Part shown: positions 52,377 to 59,949 of the stretch, piece by piece
Position numbering within the stretch: position 1 is the first letter of the stretch
How the letters are laid out: each line of letters begins with the position of its first letter
DNA from: Clavibacter sp. VKM Ac-2873
GTDB taxonomy: Bacteria > Actinomycetota > Actinomycetes > Actinomycetales > Microbacteriaceae
DNA: 64,000 nt
Reading direction: 5' to 3'
Assembly: GCF_015351075.1 (NCBI RefSeq)
Contig: NZ_JADKRS010000001.1
Span: forward strand, 124,001-188,000
Position numbers and translations under genes: made by a program
The notes under the pieces: generated by a model
Database searches by the model: none
What the model saw: the letters and a program-made list of their open reading frames with translations, nothing else
Told to the model about the DNA's origin: nothing

Positions 52377-53180
52377 GTGAGCACCACCGAGCGTCCCCGC
52401 CAGAAGAAGCGTGACGCGGAGGGGCGCATGTCCCTCGTCCAGCACCTGCTGGAGCTCAAGAAGCGCCTGTTCATCGCGGGCGTCGCCATCATCCTGGCCA
52501 TGGTCGTGGGCTGGATCCTCTCGTCGTTCGTCCTGGAGGCGCTGCGCCAGCCCATCGAGACGATCAACGCGGAGCAGGGGCGGAACGCCAGCCTCAACTT
52601 CCCGACCATCACCTCGGCCTTCGACCTGCGCCTGCAGATCGCGCTCTACGTGGGCCTCATCATCTCGAGCCCCGTGTGGCTGTACCAGGTGTTCGCGTTC
52701 CTGGTGCCCGGGCTCACGAAGACGGAGCGGCGCTACACGTTCGGCTTCTTCTTCTCCGCCGTGCCGCTGTTCCTCGCGGGGTGCGCGGCCGGGTGGTTCG
52801 TGCTGCCGCACATCGTCGCGCTGCTGACGCAGTTCGCCGGCGCCGGCGACTCGTCCTTCATCACGGCCCGCGAGTACTTCGACTTCGTCCTGAAGCTCGT
52901 CTTCGCGGTGGGCATCGCGTTCGTGCTGCCGGTGTTCCTCGTGCTGTTCAACTTCATGGGGATCCTGACCGGCGCGACCATCATCAGGTCGTGGCGGATC
53001 GCCATCCTGCTGATCATCCTGTTCTGCGCCATCGCCACGCCGGCCGCCGACGTCATGTCGATGTTCCTGCTGGCCGTCCCGATGACGGTGCTGTACCTGG
53101 TGGCCGCGGGCATCTCGCTGCTCAACGACCGCCGTCGTGCCCGCAAGGCCGAGGCGATGACGGACGACCTGCTGTCCTGA
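52377..53180 (+). CDS. tatC: Sec-independent translocase subunit TatC
   Basis: 267 residues, GTG start 3 bp after tatA. Six membrane helices; conserved SLVQHLLELKKRLFIAG N-terminal signature, FAFLVPGLTKTERRY in the loop and FDFVLKLVFAVGIAFVLPV. TatC recognises the twin-arginine signal peptide and recruits TatA. The very short gap implies cotranscription and coupling. A strong terminator follows, separating it from helY. Confidence 0.95.
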   Translation: MSTTERPRQKKRDAEGRMSLVQHLLELKKRLFIAGVAIILAMVVGWILSSFVLEALRQPIETINAEQGRNASLNFPTITSAFDLRLQIALYVGLIISSPVWLYQVFAFLVPGLTKTERRYTFGFFFSAVPLFLAGCAAGWFVLPHIVALLTQFAGAGDSSFITAREYFDFVLKLVFAVGIAFVLPVFLVLFNFMGILTGATIIRSWRIAILLIILFCAIATPAADVMSMFLLAVPMTVLYLVAAGISLLNDRRRARKAEAMTDDLLS

Positions 53181-53192
53181 TCCACGCCGACC

Positions 53193-53224
53193 ACGACGCC
53201 CGTCCCGGGAGGGGCGGGCGTCGT
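53193..53224 (+). terminator. Terminator of the tat operon
   Basis: 14-bp stem (ACGACGCCCG outer, TCCC/GGGG inner with a G-T pair) around a GGGA loop, 13 bp after the tatC stop. Confidence 0.8.
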
Positions 53225-53260
53225 CGCGTCCGCGGCCGGCCGGCGCCCGGATCCGGAGCC

Positions 53261-53266
53261 TAGGAT
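53261..53266 (+). promoter_or_regulatory. Leaderless-type -10 box for helY
   Basis: TAGGAT, 9 nt before the GTG at 53276. Together with the tat terminator just upstream this makes helY-lnt an independent unit. Confidence 0.5.
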
Positions 53267-53275
53267 GGCGGCATC

Positions 53276-55747
53276 GTGACAGACCAGCTCTCGCCCGCGG
53301 AACGCTACGCGGCCTCCCGCAGCCGCCGCAGCCTCCCGCTCCTCGAGTCGTTCGCGAGCGGACTGCGCTTCGACCTCGACCCCTTCCAGCGCGCCGCGGC
53401 CGAGTCGCTGGAGAACGGGCGCAGCGTGCTCGTGGCGGCGCCGACGGGCGCGGGCAAGACGATCGTGGCGGAGTTCGCGGTGTACCTCGCCATGCAGCGG
53501 CCGAGCGCCAAGATCTTCTACACGGCGCCGATGAAGGCGCTCAGCAACCAGAAGTACGCGGAGCTCGTGGCCGAGTACGGCCCCGACGAGGTGGGCCTCC
53601 TCACGGGCGACACGAACGTCAACAGCCGCGCGCGCATCGTCGTCATGACGACCGAGGTGCTGCGCAACATGCTCTACGCCGACTCCGACCTGCTCCACGA
53701 CCTCGCCTTCGTGATCATGGACGAGGTGCACTACCTGGCCGACCGCTTCCGCGGCGCCGTGTGGGAGGAGGTCATCATCCACCTGCCGCAGACCGTGCGG
53801 ATGATCTCGCTGAGCGCCACCGTGTCCAACGCCGAGGAGTTCGGCGACTGGCTGCAGGCGGTGCGCGGCGAGACCGACGTGATCGTCTCCGAGGAGCGGC
53901 CCGTGCCGCTCGAGCAGCACGTCATCGTGCGGCACCGCATGGTCGACCTCTTCGACTCGTCCGGCCTCGCTGCCACGCACCGGGTGAACCCCGAGCTCGT
54001 CCGCATGACGCACGGCGGCGGGCGCGAGGCCGTGCGCGTGCGCGGCGGCCAGGGCCAGTCGCGCGGCCGGGCGGGCGCGGGCGGCGGATCCGGCCGACGG
54101 GCACCCGGCGCGTGGGACCGCGGCCGGATGGACAGGCCCGAGGTCGTCGCCCTCCTCGAGGAGCGGAACCTGCTCCCGGCCATCTTCTTCATCTTCAGCC
54201 GCGCGGGCTGCGACGCCGCCGTCACGCAGGTGCTCCGCGCGGGCGTCCGCCTCACCCACGCGCACGAGCGCGACGAGATCCGCGCCGTCGTGGAGGAGCG
54301 CTGCCGCACGCTCCGCGACGAGGACCTCGCCGTCCTCGGCTACTGGGAGTGGCTCGAGGGCCTCGAGCGGGGCGTCGCGGCGCACCACGCCGGCATGCTG
54401 CCCGCCTTCAAGGAGGTCGTCGAGGAGCTGTTCCAGCGGAAGCTCGTGAAGGCCGTGTTCGCGACCGAGACGCTCGCGCTCGGCATCAACATGCCGGCGC
54501 GCACCGTGGTGCTCGAGCAGCTGGAGAAGTTCAACGGCGAGGCGCGCGTGCCGCTCACGCCGGGGGAGTACACGCAGCTCACGGGACGCGCGGGCCGCCG
54601 CGGCATCGACGTCGAGGGCCACGCCGTCATCCAGTGGAAGGACGGGCTGGATCCGCAGGCCGTCGCCTCCCTCGCCTCCCGTCGCACCTACCCGCTCAAC
54701 TCGAGCTTCCGGCCCACCTACAACATGGCCGTCAACCTCATCGACCAGTTCGGCCGGGAGCGCACGCGCGAGGTGCTCGAGTCGTCGTTCGCGCAGTTCC
54801 AGGCCGACCGCGCGGTCGTCGACCTCGCGCGCAAGGTCCGCACGCAGGAGGAGTCGCTCGCCGGCTACGAGAAGGCCATGGTCTGCCACCTCGGGGACTT
54901 CCGCGAGTACTCGGGGCTGCGGCGCGAGCTCAGCGACCTCGAGCGCGCGACCGCCGCCCGCGCCGACATGCAGCAGCCGGGCCAGCACGGCGAGCGCGAC
55001 AAGCGGCAGCGCCAGCTGACCGACCTCCGCCGCCGGATGAAGGCGCACCCCTGCCACGCGTGCAAGGACCGCGAGTCGCACTCGCGCTGGGCGGAGCGGT
55101 GGTGGCGCCTCAAGCGGCAGACGGATGCGCTCGGGCAGCAGATCCGCACCCGCACCAACGCCGTGGCCAAGGTCTTCGACCGCGTCACCGAGCTGCTGCT
55201 CTCGCTCGGCTACCTCAAGCGCGCCGCCGACGGCCAGGTCGCGCCGACCCCCAACGGCCGGATGCTCAAGCGCATCTACGGCGACCGCGACCTGCTCGTC
55301 GCCGAGTGCCTGCGCACTCAGGTCTGGGTGGACCTCGATCCCGCCGCCCTCGCCGCCATGGCCGCCTCGCTCGTCTACCAACCCCGTCGCGACGAGGGCG
55401 ACCGCAACGACCGCAACCTCCCGCGCGGACCGTTCCGCGCGGCTCTCGAACGCACGGAGGAGATCTGGTCGCGCCTCGACGACGTCGAGCGCGAACGTCG
55501 CCTGCCGACGACCGACCCGCTGTCCACCGGGCTGTGCGCCCCCATGCACCGGTGGGCGCGCGGCGGCAGCCTGGACGCCGTGCTCGACGAGGCCGACCTC
55601 GCGGCCGGCGACTTCGTGCGCTGGACGAAGCAGACGATCGACCTGCTCGACCAGCTCTCCATCGTGGCCGACGGACCGGTCTCCCGGAACGCCCGCACGG
55701 CCCTCGACAGCATCCGGCGCGGCATCGTCGCGTACTCGTCGGTGTGA
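53276..55747 (+). CDS. helY: HelY-type SF2 (Ski2-like) helicase
   Basis: 823 residues, GTG start. Motif I APTGAGKT around 52-59, motif II DEVHYLAD near 148, motif III LSATVSNAEEFGDW, and motif VI QLTGRAGRRGIDVEG; this is the Ski2/Mtr4-like RNA helicase class, Rv2092c type. A basic Gly/Arg-rich insert of about 40 residues (near 246-285) interrupts the core between motif III and the second RecA domain. The C-terminal 300 residues contain a CxxC (HPCHACKDRESHSRW) and helical arch-like parts. Likely RNA processing or decay. Overlaps lnt by 4 bp. Confidence 0.93.
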   Translation: MTDQLSPAERYAASRSRRSLPLLESFASGLRFDLDPFQRAAAESLENGRSVLVAAPTGAGKTIVAEFAVYLAMQRPSAKIFYTAPMKALSNQKYAELVAEYGPDEVGLLTGDTNVNSRARIVVMTTEVLRNMLYADSDLLHDLAFVIMDEVHYLADRFRGAVWEEVIIHLPQTVRMISLSATVSNAEEFGDWLQAVRGETDVIVSEERPVPLEQHVIVRHRMVDLFDSSGLAATHRVNPELVRMTHGGGREAVRVRGGQGQSRGRAGAGGGSGRRAPGAWDRGRMDRPEVVALLEERNLLPAIFFIFSRAGCDAAVTQVLRAGVRLTHAHERDEIRAVVEERCRTLRDEDLAVLGYWEWLEGLERGVAAHHAGMLPAFKEVVEELFQRKLVKAVFATETLALGINMPARTVVLEQLEKFNGEARVPLTPGEYTQLTGRAGRRGIDVEGHAVIQWKDGLDPQAVASLASRRTYPLNSSFRPTYNMAVNLIDQFGRERTREVLESSFAQFQADRAVVDLARKVRTQEESLAGYEKAMVCHLGDFREYSGLRRELSDLERATAARADMQQPGQHGERDKRQRQLTDLRRRMKAHPCHACKDRESHSRWAERWWRLKRQTDALGQQIRTRTNAVAKVFDRVTELLLSLGYLKRAADGQVAPTPNGRMLKRIYGDRDLLVAECLRTQVWVDLDPAALAAMAASLVYQPRRDEGDRNDRNLPRGPFRAALERTEEIWSRLDDVERERRLPTTDPLSTGLCAPMHRWARGGSLDAVLDEADLAAGDFVRWTKQTIDLLDQLSIVADGPVSRNARTALDSIRRGIVAYSSV

Positions 55748-57342
55748 CCGCGCTCGCCCGCGCTCCCCGACGGGAGCGCCGCGTCCCCGCGCCGCCGACC
55801 CTGCTCGGCGCCGCGGGGGCTTCCCGTCCGCCGCTGCCCCTGTGGGGCGCGCTGCTCGCCGCCGCCGCGTCCGGGCCCGTCACGGATGCCGCGTTCCCCG
55901 ACCGCGGGCTGTGGCCGCTCGTCTTCCCCGGGATCGCGCTCGTGCTCATCGCCCTGCGGGGACGGCGCGCGGGGCCAGCGTCCCTCATCGGGCTCGTGGC
56001 CGGGCTGGCGTTCTACCTCACCCACATCGAGTGGGCGTCGCTGTACCTGGGGCCGGTGCCGTGGATCGCGCTGTCGGCCCTGGAGTCGCTGTTCGTCGCC
56101 GTCGGGGCGGTCGCCATCGCGACCGCGACGCGCTGGATCCCGCGCACGTTCCCCACGGTCGCCGGGCGTGTGATCCTCCTGCCGGTCACGATCGCCGGGC
56201 TGTGGACCGCGCGCGAGGCGATCTCCGCGGTCTGGCCGTACGGCGGCTTCGCCTGGGGCCGGGTGTCGCTGTCCCAGTCGGAGAGCCCGTTCGCGCACCT
56301 CGTGACATGGCTCGGCCTCTCCGGGCTGTCCTTCGTCCTCGTCCTCCTCGTCGCGCTGCTGCTGGAGCTGTCCGCGGAGGGGCGTGTGCGGCGGTCGTCC
56401 CGCGCGCTCGTCGCGGGGATCGCGGTCGCGCTGGTGCTCGTCGTCCCCGCGTTCCCGGTCACGACGACGGGCACCACCCGCGTCGCCGCGGTGCAGGGGA
56501 ACGCGAAGGCGGGGTACTTCGACGGCGCGCGTTACGGCGACATCCTCCGCGCGCACCTCGCCGCCACCGCGGAGATCCCCGCGGATGCCGGCGTCGACAT
56601 GGTGGTGTGGCCCGAGAACGCGGCCGACGCGGATCCGCTGCGCGACCCGGGGTCCGCCGCCGCGCTCGACCGGGTCGTGGCGCGGCTCGGCGCGCCGCTC
56701 GTGGTGGGGACGGTCACCGAGCGCGACGGCCGCTACTACAACGAGTCGCTCGTGTGGACCGGGGGAGGCGCGACCGACCACTACGACAAGAAGCACCCCG
56801 TCCCGTTCGGCGAGTACGTCCCCGACCGCGCGTTCTGGGAGCCGTTCGCGCCCGACCTCATCGGCCTCATCCAGCGCGAGTACACGCCCGGCACGACCGA
56901 CCAGGTGATGGACGTCGCGGGCGTGACCGCCGGCATCGCGATCTGCTTCGACATCGTCGACGACCAGCTGACGACCGACATGGTCCACGAGGGCGCCGGT
57001 CTCATCCTCGCCCAGTCCAACAACGCCGACTTCGGCCGCACGGACGAGAGCGTGCAGCAGCTCGCGATCGCCCGGATGCGCGCGCTCGAGACGGGCCGCA
57101 GCGTCGTCAACATCTCGACCGTCGGCACCAGCGCGATCGTCGGACCCGACGGCCGGGACCTCGACCGACTGCCGTGGTTCACCGCCGGCTCGATGGTGGT
57201 CGACGTGCCGACCGCCGACGTCGTCACCCCGGCGATCCTCGTCGGGCGCGACATCGAATGGCTCGTCTCCGGGCTCGGCCTCGGCGCGTTGACGGTGGCG
57301 GGCATCGCCCTCGGGCGCCGCGGCCGTCGCTCCGCCCGCTGA
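55744..57342 (+). CDS. lnt: Apolipoprotein N-acyltransferase
   Basis: 532 residues, GTG start inside the helY stop (GTGA). N-terminal membrane domain of about six helices, then a nitrilase-type domain. The catalytic triad is visible: Glu near 291 in VVWPENAADAD, Lys near 349 in HYDKKHPVPFGEYVP, and Cys near 401 in GIAICFDIVDD. N-acylates the lipid-modified Cys of lipoproteins. A last helix sits near the C-terminus (LGLGALTVAGIALG). In M. tuberculosis the corresponding domain is in Rv2051c; here it is the short, synthase-free form. Confidence 0.92.
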   Translation: MTALARAPRRERRVPAPPTLLGAAGASRPPLPLWGALLAAAASGPVTDAAFPDRGLWPLVFPGIALVLIALRGRRAGPASLIGLVAGLAFYLTHIEWASLYLGPVPWIALSALESLFVAVGAVAIATATRWIPRTFPTVAGRVILLPVTIAGLWTAREAISAVWPYGGFAWGRVSLSQSESPFAHLVTWLGLSGLSFVLVLLVALLLELSAEGRVRRSSRALVAGIAVALVLVVPAFPVTTTGTTRVAAVQGNAKAGYFDGARYGDILRAHLAATAEIPADAGVDMVVWPENAADADPLRDPGSAAALDRVVARLGAPLVVGTVTERDGRYYNESLVWTGGGATDHYDKKHPVPFGEYVPDRAFWEPFAPDLIGLIQREYTPGTTDQVMDVAGVTAGIAICFDIVDDQLTTDMVHEGAGLILAQSNNADFGRTDESVQQLAIARMRALETGRSVVNISTVGTSAIVGPDGRDLDRLPWFTAGSMVVDVPTADVVTPAILVGRDIEWLVSGLGLGALTVAGIALGRRGRRSAR

Positions 57343-57364
57343 CCGGCCACCGGCCTGCACGCAG

Positions 57365-57399
57365 AGGAGCACCCCCCGGCGATGCCGAGGGGTGCTCCT
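57365..57399. terminator. Bidirectional terminator between lnt and rbpA
   Basis: A 16-bp stem, AGGAGCACCCCCCGGC with GCCGAGGGGTGCTCCT, one mismatch, loop GAT, in the 86-bp convergent gap. Confidence 0.75.
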
Positions 57400-57428
57400 G
57401 CGTCCGTCTCGCGAGCGGAGGGGTCGGG

Positions 57429-57794
57429 TCAGGCGCCGATGCGGTGCTGACCGCGCCGCGCGCGGAGGGTGGCGAGGCGCTCCTCGAGGAGCTCCTCCAG
57501 CTCGGCGCGCGTCCGGCGCTCGAGCAGCATGTCCCAGTGGCTCCGGGGGACCTTCGCCTCGACCTCGTCGTGGGCGACGGGCGCGCCCTCGGCGTCGAGG
57601 AGGCGCCCCTCCAGGCCGCTCTTCGGCGACTCCCAGACCTCGGGGACCTCGGCGTCGGCCGAGAACACCACCTCGAACGTGGTGCCGTCGGTGGTGCGGT
57701 ACGTCTTCCTCTGCCGGGGGGAGAAGCTGACGCCCTCCTCGCTCTGCAGGCTCGTGGATCCGAGCCGCATCCCGCGCAAGCTGCGATCTGCCAT
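57429..57794 (-). CDS. rbpA: RNA polymerase-binding protein RbpA
   Basis: 121 residues. RbpA family: MADRSLRGMRLGSTSLQSEE N-terminus, a beta-rich core with RKTYRTTDGTTFEVVFSADAEVP, and the C-terminal sigma-interacting helix with SHWDMLLERRTRAELEELLEERL. Actinobacteria-specific factor that stabilises the open complex with the principal sigma. It has no Cys, unlike the zinc-type RbpA of Streptomyces. Promoter probably in the 60-bp upstream gap, where an AT-rich GTTTACAAC lies on the minus strand. Confidence 0.95.
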   Translation of the reverse strand: MADRSLRGMRLGSTSLQSEEGVSFSPRQRKTYRTTDGTTFEVVFSADAEVPEVWESPKSGLEGRLLDAEGAPVAHDEVEAKVPRSHWDMLLERRTRAELEELLEERLATLRARRGQHRIGA

Positions 57795-57854
57795 GGTGGT
57801 CTCCTCTCGCGATGCACTCCCCGTTGTAAACCGTTCGGCTGTGAGGATCCTTTC

Positions 57855-58643
57855 TCAGGACTGCCGGTTCCCAGGCGAATCCCAGTCCCTGTCGCCGAGG
57901 GCGGCGAGCGCGAGATCGGGCCGGTCCGTGACGATGCCGTGGATCCCGGCCCTGACCAGGCGGATCATCTCGCCGGGGTCGTCCACCGTCCAGACGTGCA
58001 CCTCGCGGACGGCACGCGCGAGCCGCGCGACCATCGCGGGGGAGACGGTGCGGATCCCGAACACCCGACAGGGCATCTGGACGGCGTCGACGCCGCGGAG
58101 GGCGATGCGGACCACCGGCGCGAGGCCGAGCCGTGCGCCGAGGACCGCGAGGACGAGGCGACCCGCGTCGGCGGACGTGGCCGCGCCGGGGAGGAGGGCC
58201 AGAGCGCGCCGTCGCCGGGAGCCCGAGAACGACGTGACGAGCACGCGGTCGACGGCGTCGGCGTCGCGGATCGCCCGGGCCGCGGCCACCGGGGCGTCGC
58301 CGCCCTTCACATCGACGTTCAGCCGCGCGTCCGGCAGGGCCGCGAGCAGCTCCGGGAGCGTGGCGACGCGCGCGCCGGATCCGAGGTCGATCGCGCGCAG
58401 CTCCGCCAGCGTCGCGTCCCGGACACGGCCGCGGCGGCCGGTGAGGCGTCGGAGGTCGGCATCGTGCCAGAGCACGCACGCGCCGTCGGCCGTGACGTGC
58501 ACGTCGGTCTCGAGGTGGGTGACGCCGAGCTCCCAGGCGGCGCGGAAGGCGTCGAGCGTGTTCTCCACCGCGCCGGATCCGGTCCAGCCGCGGTGCGCGA
58601 GGACGCGGGGGACGTCGCCGGCGAACCAGTCGCTCCGGGTCAC
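57855..58643 (-). CDS. Glycerophosphodiester phosphodiesterase
   Basis: 262 residues, GTG start overlapping the upstream stop (GTGA). GDPD TIM-barrel: VLAHRGWTGSGAVENTLDAF with the first His and the Glu, THLETDVHVTADGACVLWHDADLRRLTG with metal Glu/Asp and the second His, then INVDVKG-type strand (here RLNVDVKGGD). Hydrolyses deacylated glycerophospholipids to glycerol-3-phosphate. No signal peptide, so likely cytosolic. Paired with a short NfeD-like membrane protein. Confidence 0.9.
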   Translation of the reverse strand: MTRSDWFAGDVPRVLAHRGWTGSGAVENTLDAFRAAWELGVTHLETDVHVTADGACVLWHDADLRRLTGRRGRVRDATLAELRAIDLGSGARVATLPELLAALPDARLNVDVKGGDAPVAAARAIRDADAVDRVLVTSFSGSRRRRALALLPGAATSADAGRLVLAVLGARLGLAPVVRIALRGVDAVQMPCRVFGIRTVSPAMVARLARAVREVHVWTVDDPGEMIRLVRAGIHGIVTDRPDLALAALGDRDWDSPGNRQS

Positions 58644-58954
58644 GCGGGTCGCTCGTCGTCGGCAGGCGCCGTCGACGGGTCGCGTGCGTGGTCGTCGTCC
58701 GGTCGAGGGCCGTCGACCGGGAGCGCGCGGAGGAGCGCCGGGCGCGCCACCCGCAGCAGGGCGATCGCCGCCACGACGGCCACGAGCGCCTGGAGCCACC
58801 AGGAGGCGCCGACGAGGCCCGACAGCAGGCCCACCAGCGCCGCGACGCCGCCGCAGAGCCCCATCAGGTCGAGCCGCCGCATCTCCACGACCACCGCCGT
58901 GACGATGAGCGCGAGCCAGGCGATCCACGCGTGCTCGTCGAGGAGGACCGTCAC
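58640..58954 (-). CDS. Small membrane protein, NfeD-like
   Basis: 104 residues, GTG start. Three hydrophobic segments with the NfeD-like run DLMGLCGGVAALVGLLSGLV followed by a WWLQALVAVVAAIALL helix, then a short polar tail. The protease and OB-fold domains of full NfeD proteins are lacking. A box TAGGTT on the minus strand (58989-58994) is a possible -10. It overlaps the phosphodiesterase by 4 bp. Function unknown; membrane organisation or anchoring is a guess. Confidence 0.7.
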   Translation of the reverse strand: MTVLLDEHAWIAWLALIVTAVVVEMRRLDLMGLCGGVAALVGLLSGLVGASWWLQALVAVVAAIALLRVARPALLRALPVDGPRPDDDHARDPSTAPADDERPA

Positions 58955-59018
58955 CGCTGCTCCCTCGCTCCGTGGACCGGACGCCCCGAACCTAACCCAC
59001 CGGCCGGACGACGGGCGA

Positions 59019-59024
59019 TAGGCT
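59019..59024 (+). promoter_or_regulatory. Candidate -10 box for the SDR gene
   Basis: TAGGCT, 106 nt before the GTG at 59131, so the leader is about 100 nt and GC-rich; I see no gene in it. Confidence 0.4.
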
Positions 59025-59130
59025 CTCCTGGCCGTCCGCGTGTGTCCCGCCCGCGCGGCCCGACCCGCCCCGTCCCTCGCCGGACGACCCGTCGCGCGCG
59101 ACCGGCGCGCACCCTTGGAGGAGTACCGCT

Positions 59131-59910
59131 GTGAGCACCGTCGACGAGATCCGCCCCTTCGCCCCCGACGAGCTCCGCGGACGCCGCGCGCTCGTCACCG
59201 GCTCCTCCCGCGGCATCGGCGCCGACACGGTCGCGTACCTCGCCGACGCGGGCGCGGACGTCGTCGTCAACTACCGCAACAAGGCCGCGCGGGCCGAGAA
59301 GCTCGTCGCCAAGCTGATCGAGGGCGGCACGAAGGCCATCGCCGTCGGCGCCGACCTCACGGATCCGGAGTCGGTCGACCGCCTCATGGAGACCGTCCGC
59401 GCCGAGCTCGGCGGCCTCGACGTCCTCGTGCTCAACGCCTCGGGCGGCATGGAGAGCGGCATGGCCGAGGACTACGCCATGACCCTCAACCGCGACGCGC
59501 AGCTGAACGTCCTGCGCAGCGCGCTGCCGCTGCTGTCCGAGGGCGGCCGGGTCGTCTTCGTCACGAGCCACCAGGCCCACTTCATCCGCACCACCGAGAC
59601 GATGCCCGAGTACGAGGGCGTCGCCCGCAGCAAGCGCGCGGGGGAGGACGCCCTGCGCGAGCTCATCCCGGAGCTCGACGAGCGGGGCATCGGCTTCGTC
59701 GTCGTGTCCGGCGACATGATCGAGGGCACCATCACCGCGACGCTCCTCGGCCGCATGAACCCCGAGGCCATCCAGCAGCGCAAGGAGGCGTCCGGCGGCC
59801 TGTACAACGTCTCGCAGTTCGCGGCCGAGGTCGCGCGCGCGGTCGTCGACCCGATCCCCGCCGACCACACGCGCCTCGTGGGCGACACGGGCAGCTTCCA
59901 GCCCGAGTGA
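59131..59910 (+). CDS. Short-chain dehydrogenase-like protein lacking the catalytic Tyr
   Basis: 259 residues, GTG start with GGAGGAG before it. NAD(P) motif TGSSRGIG at 23-30. The third residue of the triad region reads VTS at 144-146, but where classical SDRs have Tyr-x-x-x-Lys this protein has VARSK at 164-168: Lys168 is kept and Tyr is Val164. A Tyr at 161 is offset by three. The NNAG-equivalent is LNASGG. It may be a reductase with a shifted acid, or a non-catalytic binding protein. Followed by an S9 peptidase with its own promoter. Confidence 0.85.
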   Translation: MSTVDEIRPFAPDELRGRRALVTGSSRGIGADTVAYLADAGADVVVNYRNKAARAEKLVAKLIEGGTKAIAVGADLTDPESVDRLMETVRAELGGLDVLVLNASGGMESGMAEDYAMTLNRDAQLNVLRSALPLLSEGGRVVFVTSHQAHFIRTTETMPEYEGVARSKRAGEDALRELIPELDERGIGFVVVSGDMIEGTITATLLGRMNPEAIQQRKEASGGLYNVSQFAAEVARAVVDPIPADHTRLVGDTGSFQPE

Positions 59911-59936
59911 CCCGAGGGCGGTCGATGCCCCGGGGC

Positions 59937-59942
59937 TAGGCT
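59937..59942 (+). promoter_or_regulatory. Leaderless-type -10 box for the S9 peptidase gene
   Basis: TAGGCT, 7 nt before the ATG at 59950. Confidence 0.55.
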
Positions 59943-59949
59943 CGATCCG

